A stretch of DNA of 21,520 bases, taken from Candidatus Shapirobacteria bacterium. GTDB lineage: Bacteria; Patescibacteriota; Microgenomatia; UBA12405. The stretch is taken from the NCBI GenBank assembly GCA_009885205.1, contig VFLE01000168.1:1-21520 (forward strand). Direction: 5' to 3'. This document shows, in pieces, positions 6,665 through 11,193 of the stretch; the stretch's first letter is position 1, and each line of letters opens with the position of its first letter. The position numbers and the translations under genes are program-made. The notes under the pieces were generated by a model. That model saw only the letters and a list, made by a program, of their open reading frames with translations. It did no database searches and was not told the DNA's origin.

Positions 6665-6702
6665 ATTATAGAGTTGCAAGGAGGATTTGTCAATGCAAGG
6701 AG
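6665..6702 (-). promoter_or_regulatory. Promoter and candidate operator of vapBC
   Basis: On the minus strand TTGACA (6693-6688), a 17-base spacer and TATAAT (6670-6665) form a textbook housekeeping-sigma promoter, 8 bases from the vapB ATG. A 9-base direct repeat, TGCAAGGAG on the plus strand, lies at 6675-6683 (in the spacer) and 6694-6702 (just upstream of the -35), 19 bases apart; AAGGAG recurs at 6659-6664. These are good candidate AbrB-type binding sites; the binding is inferred. Confidence 0.7.
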
Positions 6703-6705
6703 TGT

Positions 6706-7623
6706 TTAAAATAAACTTTCCTGATTTGATTTTATATCAATTTTTTTAATTTGTTTCTGGGGAGAGGTTTTGTGAAGACGAGAGGAGAGGGATTTGAAAT
6801 TATATTTTAAAAATAAATCAGATAGGGCGTTGATATTTTTTTGAGTAAATTTTAGTTTTTTTAATTTTAATTTTAGGGGAATGTTGGTAATAATGGTGGC
6901 AAGTTTTTGGGACATGTAGGCATTGTTTTTATCTTTAATTAGTTTTTGAGCGATAACTGGTTTGATTTTGTCAATATTTTTATAAATATTATCGAGAGTT
7001 TGGTATTGAGATAATAATGAAGTGGCGGTAGTGGGACCAACGCCAGCCACACCAGGATAATTGTCCGACATGTCCCCCATCAGGGCTTTGAGATCGATAA
7101 CCTGTTTTGGTTTGACACCTAAACGCTCATAAACTTCTTCTTTTTGGTAAAGTTTGCTTTCAGATAAACCATGAATTGGCATGTAAAGAGAAACTTTGCG
7201 GTTGACCAGCTGCATTAAATCTTTGTCGCCAGTAATGATAGTAATTTTTTTGATAAATTTTTTCTTAAATATTTTTTTTGATATGGTTCCTATTAAATCG
7301 TCGGCTTCGTAACCCCCCATAGAAAAAGTGGGGATGTCTGATTCGGCCAGTGTTTGGGGTAAAAGTGTTAGTTGAGAAACTAAATCATGGTCGGTAGGAG
7401 CCCGTTTGGCACGATAACCCATAAATTCGACATTGCGAAAAGTGGGACCGGGGAGGTCGAGACAGACACAAAGATAATCGGGCTTTAAGATATCAAGAGA
7501 CCCCAAAAGCATGGAGTAAAAACCATAAAGAGCGTTAACCGGTTGACCGTTATTGGTCATCGGAGGAATGGAATGGTAGGCTCGATGGGCAACGGCGTGA
7601 CCATCGATTATTAAGAGATGCAT
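6706..7623 (-). CDS. Stand-alone 5'-3' exonuclease / flap nuclease (Pol I N-terminal domain type)
   Basis: The 305-residue protein matches the 5'-3' exonuclease domain at the N-terminus of DNA polymerase I: IDGHAVAHRAYH with Asp7, CLDLPGPTFR with Asp56, GGYEADDLIG with Glu106/Asp108/Asp109, TGDKDLMQL with Asp133/Asp135, and GDMSDNYPGVAGVGPTTA with Asp184/Asp187 running into the helix-hairpin-helix. These acids bind the two metal ions used to cut 5' flaps, for example when removing RNA primers or in repair. No polymerase domain follows: a basic tail leads directly to the C-terminal residues QESLF (301-305), which fit the beta-clamp-binding consensus Q-x-(S/D/L)-L-F. It stands alone, with a -10-like TATTAT 5 bases from the ATG. 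The family call is secure; clamp binding is inference. Confidence 0.92.
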   Translation of the reverse strand: MHLLIIDGHAVAHRAYHSIPPMTNNGQPVNALYGFYSMLLGSLDILKPDYLCVCLDLPGPTFRNVEFMGYRAKRAPTDHDLVSQLTLLPQTLAESDIPTFSMGGYEADDLIGTISKKIFKKKFIKKITIITGDKDLMQLVNRKVSLYMPIHGLSESKLYQKEEVYERLGVKPKQVIDLKALMGDMSDNYPGVAGVGPTTATSLLSQYQTLDNIYKNIDKIKPVIAQKLIKDKNNAYMSQKLATIITNIPLKLKLKKLKFTQKNINALSDLFLKYNFKSLSSRLHKTSPQKQIKKIDIKSNQESLF

Positions 7624-7628
7624 AAAAT

Positions 7629-7680
7629 ATAATAACTAAACTTCAAACTTCAAACAAAAAATAAGAGTTAGTGAATTATA
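7629..7680 (-). promoter_or_regulatory. Candidate promoters of the exonuclease gene, with heptamer repeat between
   Basis: Two -10 candidates are seen on the minus strand: TATTAT (7634-7629), ending 5 bases before the ATG, and a perfect TATAAT (7680-7675), which would give a leader of about 45 bases. Neither has a clear -35. Two and a bit copies of CTTCAAA (plus strand 7641-7655) lie between them. The closer element matches the leaderless pattern elsewhere in the window. Confidence 0.4.
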
Positions 7681-7686
7681 GCGAAT

Positions 7687-8484
7687 TTATTTTAGTTTCT
7701 TGATTTCTGATTCGAGAGTTTTTATATTTTTCTCGGGTGGGAGGAGTTCGGGTGGGGTGCCACCAATTTGCTCAATAGTTTTGCGGACTTTGCGGCCAAC
7801 TTGGTAATGGGTGTCCGAGGCTTGGGTATCACCATAAATTTTTTTGTTTTTAGATAAAATGTCTTCGGTTTGGGTAATCCGAAATAAATTGGCGGCTAAT
7901 TCTGTTGACCCGGCACGGTCGAGCAATTCACCTTTTTTAATACCCTTTTTGTGTTCAATTTCGGATAAAGTATGATTGTAAAGTCCGCGATAACCAGCGT
8001 CGTTGAATAATCCAAATTTTTTGACACCGGACTTGGTGGCAGTGCTAAACAATTTTTTGTTTTGAGCAGTAACTTCGGAGCGAATAAAAAGTCGTTTATT
8101 GTCAGAATTTAATTGATCAGTTAATTCCTGACGACGGGTTTGGATAGCAAAATAGGTTTGAGCCAGGGCGATTTGAGGTTTGCGACTATCACCATTTTGG
8201 GCGATTAAGTAACAAGCATAACGAGATAGCATATAATCTTTGGTCTCCCGTTGACTTCCTGAGCCTAAATCGACCATTTTGTCGGCGCCCACAAAATGGC
8301 CTGTAATTTTATTACCGCTTTCAAGACAAGATTGTTTTGCCTTTTCTATCGTCGTTTCAAACGTTCTCCATTCAATATATCCGAGTATTTTCATCAAATC
8401 CCTAGCTGACCAAAATTCAGAATCATTTTTGATGATTTTAATGCTTTCGAAGCTGGTGGTCTGTTTGGAAATTATATTGTTCAT
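7687..8484 (-). CDS. dinD: DinD-family protein (DNA-damage-inducible protein D)
   Basis: The 265-residue protein, close to the usual DinD length, starts with the domain FESIKIIKNDSEFWSARDLMKILGYIEWRTFETTIEKA (about residues 12-50), related to BRO/ANT-type N-terminal domains, and continues with the DinD signature YMLSRYACYLIAQNGDSRKPQIALAQTYFAIQTRRQEL. In Escherichia coli DinD is LexA-controlled and interferes with RecA filaments; whether this holds here is unknown, as no LexA-type operator is obvious. It has its own promoter: TTGACT, 16 bases, TATATT, then 5 bases to the ATG. The C-terminal 20 residues are a charged helix (ESEIKKLK). Upstream the EamA gene ends 37 bases away on the same strand. 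Confidence 0.85.
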   Translation of the reverse strand: MNNIISKQTTSFESIKIIKNDSEFWSARDLMKILGYIEWRTFETTIEKAKQSCLESGNKITGHFVGADKMVDLGSGSQRETKDYMLSRYACYLIAQNGDSRKPQIALAQTYFAIQTRRQELTDQLNSDNKRLFIRSEVTAQNKKLFSTATKSGVKKFGLFNDAGYRGLYNHTLSEIEHKKGIKKGELLDRAGSTELAANLFRITQTEDILSKNKKIYGDTQASDTHYQVGRKVRKTIEQIGGTPPELLPPEKNIKTLESEIKKLK

Positions 8485-8489
8485 AATTA

Positions 8490-8517
8490 AATATACCGAA
8501 GCTTATACGAAAGTCAA
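8490..8517 (-). promoter_or_regulatory. Promoter of the dinD-like gene
   Basis: On the minus strand TTGACT (8517-8512), a 16-base spacer and TATATT (8495-8490) precede the ATG by 5 bases, predicting a leaderless mRNA. The spacer contains AAGCTT but no convincing LexA-type dyad. Confidence 0.6.
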
Positions 8518-8521
8518 GAAT

Positions 8522-9400
8522 TTATTTTTTGGCTAAGCTGATTTTTGATAACCACAATAAACCGCCTAAAATTAGGACTAAACCTGATATTTGGTAAACT
8601 GAAACTGCCTCTTTGAATATAAAAACAGAACTCAAAAACGTAACAGCGACAGCGACAGGAATTACTGCCGAAGCTTTGGAAACTGAAATTCTGGCGATAG
8701 CTTGATACCAAAGAATAAAATCCAGACACCTAAATATTAAACCAAATATTGTCACGATTAAAATTACTTTTAATGATAAAAGTTGGTATAAAGCCGTAGG
8801 ATTAATTAGTAGGGTAATTAAAAGTAAGAAAACACCACTGAACAACAAACGTGCAGCAGGAACAATATTTGAGTCGGCGTTTTTTATATATACTTTTTTG
8901 GCAAGTAAATGAGATAGTTGCATAACCAATGGACTAAGCATGACCAGAATGTCTCCTACATTGATTGAAGTTGTACCCCGATAAACAATAACCACAGCTC
9001 CTACAATCATTAATCCTGTGGCATAGATTTGCTCTTTTTTAATTATTTCTTTTAGAATAAAAAAACCAAAAATCATGGCATAAAATGGTTCTACTTGAGT
9101 TAATAGACCAGTGTTTAATCCGCTAGTTAATTTTGTCCCTATAAAATAAAAAACACTTCCGACGGTGGCAAGAGTTGCCATTGCAAATAGATCGGGAAAA
9201 TATGTTTTTGAATAAAGTTGATTTATTTTGTTTTTTCTTTTTAGCCAAAAAAGCAAGGGAATTGATCCAATTAATGTTGCTGAACCGGAAAAAACTAGTG
9301 GATCAATAGTAGTTACAAAATAATGGGAAACTACAGGTAATAATCCAAATGTAACCATGTCAAGCAAGGCAAATGAATAACCTAATTGTTGTTTGTTCAT
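8522..9400 (-). CDS. EamA/DMT-superfamily membrane transporter
   Basis: The 292-residue protein has ten hydrophobic segments arranged as two five-helix repeats, the EamA pattern: for example LLPVVSHYFV, LLTQVEPFYAMIFGFFILKE at the end of the first repeat and AVIPVAVAVTFLSSVFIFKE at the end of the second, each helix followed by a short charged turn. Members export metabolites or amino acids, or take up small solutes; the substrate cannot be inferred. An in-frame GTG at 9406 would add two residues, but TATACT (9413-9408) ends 7 bases before the ATG at 9400, which fits the spacing seen at other genes. It is divergent from the PrgI-like gene, with 64 bases between starts, and lies upstream of dinD on the same strand. 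Confidence 0.85.
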   Translation of the reverse strand: MNKQQLGYSFALLDMVTFGLLPVVSHYFVTTIDPLVFSGSATLIGSIPLLFWLKRKNKINQLYSKTYFPDLFAMATLATVGSVFYFIGTKLTSGLNTGLLTQVEPFYAMIFGFFILKEIIKKEQIYATGLMIVGAVVIVYRGTTSINVGDILVMLSPLVMQLSHLLAKKVYIKNADSNIVPAARLLFSGVFLLLITLLINPTALYQLLSLKVILIVTIFGLIFRCLDFILWYQAIARISVSKASAVIPVAVAVTFLSSVFIFKEAVSVYQISGLVLILGGLLWLSKISLAKK

Positions 9401-9407
9401 ACCCACA

Positions 9408-9456
9408 AGTATAATTTATATTTACGATTTATTAGTACGGAAGAATAAGGTAGAAT
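9408..9456. promoter_or_regulatory. Divergent promoters between the EamA gene and the secretion cluster
   Basis: TATACT on the minus strand (9413-9408) serves the EamA gene (7 bases to ATG 9400). TAGAAT on the plus strand (9451-9456) ends 8 bases before the ATG at 9465 of the PrgI-like gene. Neither has a strong -35. The whole spacer is 64 bases, leaving room for little other regulation. Confidence 0.45.
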
Positions 9457-9464
9457 TAATTTAG

Positions 9465-10409
9465 ATGGAGCAACATCCGATACCACAACAAATAACATCC
9501 TACGAATTTAAATTGGTAGGAGAAATGACGTTGAAACAATTTGCTAAGGCAGCAGGGGGAATTGTAATTGCCATGATGATTAATGCGGCACCGTTGGTGT
9601 TTTTTATTAAATGGCCGTTAATTTTTATATTTGCTATCGGAGGGTTGATGCTGGCCTTTGTGCCATTTCAGGACCGACCCTTGGAAACTTGGCTGTTGGC
9701 TTTTTTGAAGTCGATTTATAACCCAACTATGTTTTTATACAAAAAAGGACGACCAAAAAATTGGTTGGATATAGATCTCGCCAAAAACTGGATTGAAATT
9801 GTGGCACAAGAGAAAAAAGAGCAACAAGAAATGTTGGAGAACAGGCCGATTAAAAAGAAAAGCCAGGTGAATGAGTTTATTGATTCGTTGCCATCGGTGA
9901 ATAGGGAAAACACCGAAGAAAAACTTCAACATCAAAACTTAAAACTTCAAAACGAAAAAGAGGACGAAGAAAAACATCAAACATCAAACATCAAAACAGA
10001 AGTTAAAAAAGTTGATGAAACAGACCCGCCTTCGTTAGGAAACTTCGGCGAGGCGAAGGAGGCGAGGCCAGGGTTGAATTTAAAGAGGGATAAATTGGGG
10101 GCGACGGGAGATATAGTTTTTGGACAAATACCGATGCCCAACATTCCTGATTTACCAAATTTGGTAGTAGGAATGGTGTTGGATAATTTGGGAAAGATTG
10201 TGGACGAAGCAATTGTGGAAATACAAGATGTCGAAGGCAATCCTAGCCGAGTGTTGAGAACAAATTCACTAGGTCAATTTAGAACTTCGACCCAAATGGC
10301 AAACGGAGAATATTTGATAGTGACGGAAAAAAACGATTTGAAATTTGACCGAGTTAATTTGACTTTGAACGGAAAAATTGTTCAGCCCGTAAAAATAATC
10401 GCCAAATAG
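9465..10409 (+). CDS. PrgI-like inner-membrane protein of a type IV secretion-like system, with C-terminal beta domain
   Basis: Residues 1-95 match the PrgI pattern: a short polar start (PQQITSYEFKLVGEMTLKQF), two adjoining membrane helices at about 28-48 and 50-67, then FVPFQDRPLETWLLAFLKSIYNPTMFLYKKG. PrgI-like proteins are small VirB3-like partners of the VirB4 ATPase in Gram-positive type IV secretion. The protein is longer than typical: a charged linker (about 110-225) ends in a beta-rich domain at about 228-314 (VVGMVLDNLGKIVDEAIVEI, then RTNSLGQF and GEYLIVTE), resembling carboxypeptidase-regulatory or Cna-B-like modules. The linker contains CATCAAA heptamers and a GC-rich mini-repeat (NFGEAKEARPG). 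It heads the plus-strand cluster; 14 bases separate it from the next gene. Confidence 0.8.
   Translation: MEQHPIPQQITSYEFKLVGEMTLKQFAKAAGGIVIAMMINAAPLVFFIKWPLIFIFAIGGLMLAFVPFQDRPLETWLLAFLKSIYNPTMFLYKKGRPKNWLDIDLAKNWIEIVAQEKKEQQEMLENRPIKKKSQVNEFIDSLPSVNRENTEEKLQHQNLKLQNEKEDEEKHQTSNIKTEVKKVDETDPPSLGNFGEAKEARPGLNLKRDKLGATGDIVFGQIPMPNIPDLPNLVVGMVLDNLGKIVDEAIVEIQDVEGNPSRVLRTNSLGQFRTSTQMANGEYLIVTEKNDLKFDRVNLTLNGKIVQPVKIIAK
9975..9995. repeat. Heptamer tandem repeat, CATCAAA x3
   Basis: Three perfect copies of CATCAAA lie in the linker region of the PrgI-like gene, preceded by degenerate CTTCAAA-like units from about 9922. The tract reads through as a Gln/Thr/Asn-rich segment. Confidence 0.85.
10024..10070 (+). 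repeat. GC-rich mini-repeat (family B) in the PrgI-like linker
   Basis: The stretch starts CCCGCCTTCG and contains CTTCGGCGAGGCGAAGGAGG (10043-10062), which recurs exactly at 13655-13674 in the VirB4 gene. CTTCG and CGAAG form a small stem. It is far richer in GC than its surroundings and encodes NFGEAKE. Confidence 0.85.
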
Positions 10410-10411
10410 TT

Positions 10412-10417
10412 TATTAT
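10412..10417 (+). promoter_or_regulatory. -10-like element before the TraC-like gene
   Basis: TATTAT ends 6 bases before the ATG at 10424, in the 14-base gap after the PrgI-like stop. No clear -35. It could give an internal leaderless transcript within the cluster. Confidence 0.35.
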
Positions 10418-10423
10418 TAATCA

Positions 10424-11131
10424 ATGCCTATAGACACTGTTCGAGTCGCCATAAAAGGAAGCACCCAAGACCACTTGCCAGTGGAGGATATTATAGATGG
10501 AATTGTGATACTAAAAGATGGAGGGGCGGCAATGGTAATGCAGGTATCTTCGGTTAATTTTGATTTGTTGTCAGAAAAAGAACAAGCGGCCTTGGTTTTT
10601 GCTTATGGAGGAATTTTAAATTCACTTAATTTCCCAATTCAAATTTTGATTCATTCGACGGCCAAAGATGTGGGGGTTTATTTGGCAAACTTGACTCAAG
10701 CAGAAGCAAGTCAAGACAACCAATTGCTGAAACAGAGAATTGCCTCATACCGAAAATTTATAGAAGAAACAGTTAAAAGAAATGATGTGTTGTCAAAAAC
10801 TTTTTATCTGGTAGTGCCATTTTTGCCTGGAGAACTGGGTTTAAAGACAGCTGGCAACCAAATTATTGGGTCGATAATTCCAAACGCCAAAAAGAAAGAT
10901 GCTGGTTTGCCGTTTCAAAAAGAATATATTGTAGAGAAAGCCAAGGCCTCACTGGAACCTAAGAAAGACCATTTGATTAGACTTTTTGCCCGACTAGGGT
11001 TAGAAGTTAAACCACTAAACACCAAAGAATTAATTGAATTGTTGTATAAAATATATAACGAAGATAGTGCCAACAGTCAAAAAATGCAAAATATTAACTA
11101 TACCGCCCCTATGGTGACGACTAAAAAATAA
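10424..11131 (+). CDS. TraC/VirB4 N-terminal-domain-like protein of the secretion cluster
   Basis: The 235-residue soluble protein resembles the N-terminal region of TraC/VirB4-family ATPases (LPVEDIIDGIVILKDGGAAMVMQVSSVNFDLLSEKEQ, then AYGGILNSLNFPIQILIHS and KTFYLVVPF), but it has no Walker motifs. The full VirB4 gene downstream has its own complete N-terminal part, so this is a separate subunit and not the front half of a broken gene. Comparable short TraC-like genes next to VirB4 are, to my knowledge, common in Patescibacteria. A role as a partner or scaffold of the ATPase at the cytoplasmic membrane is inferred. It ends in a polar tail; 58 bases, mostly a palindromic mini-repeat, separate it from VirB4. 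Confidence 0.72.
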   Translation: MPIDTVRVAIKGSTQDHLPVEDIIDGIVILKDGGAAMVMQVSSVNFDLLSEKEQAALVFAYGGILNSLNFPIQILIHSTAKDVGVYLANLTQAEASQDNQLLKQRIASYRKFIEETVKRNDVLSKTFYLVVPFLPGELGLKTAGNQIIGSIIPNAKKKDAGLPFQKEYIVEKAKASLEPKKDHLIRLFARLGLEVKPLNTKELIELLYKIYNEDSANSQKMQNINYTAPMVTTKK

Positions 11132-11136
11132 TTATT

Positions 11137-11193
11137 ATGAAAACTTCAAACTTCCTGCCTCGCCGGCAGGCAGGCAAACTTCAAACAAAATGA
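11137..11193 (+). CDS. Possible 18-codon leader ORF made of the mini-repeat, overlapping the VirB4 start
   Basis: ATG at 11137 opens a frame that runs through the palindromic repeat and ends at TGA 11191-11193, which overlaps the VirB4 ATG at 11190 (ATGA). The peptide would be basic (about MKTSNFLPRRQ then AGKLQTK). Without a Shine-Dalgarno sequence before VirB4, translation of this mini-ORF could deliver ribosomes to the VirB4 start. It may equally be an accident of the repeat sequence. Confidence 0.3.
   Translation: MKTSNFLPRRQAGKLQTK
11143..11186 (+). repeat. Palindromic mini-repeat (family A) in the VirB4 leader
   Basis: The sequence is the same unit as in trxB, with CCTGCC (11154-11159), loop TCGCC, GGCAGG (11165-11170), and CTTCAAA-type heptamers on both sides. 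It fills nearly the entire spacer between the TraC-like gene and VirB4; a hairpin here in the mRNA would sit about 20 bases before the VirB4 start. Confidence 0.92.
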
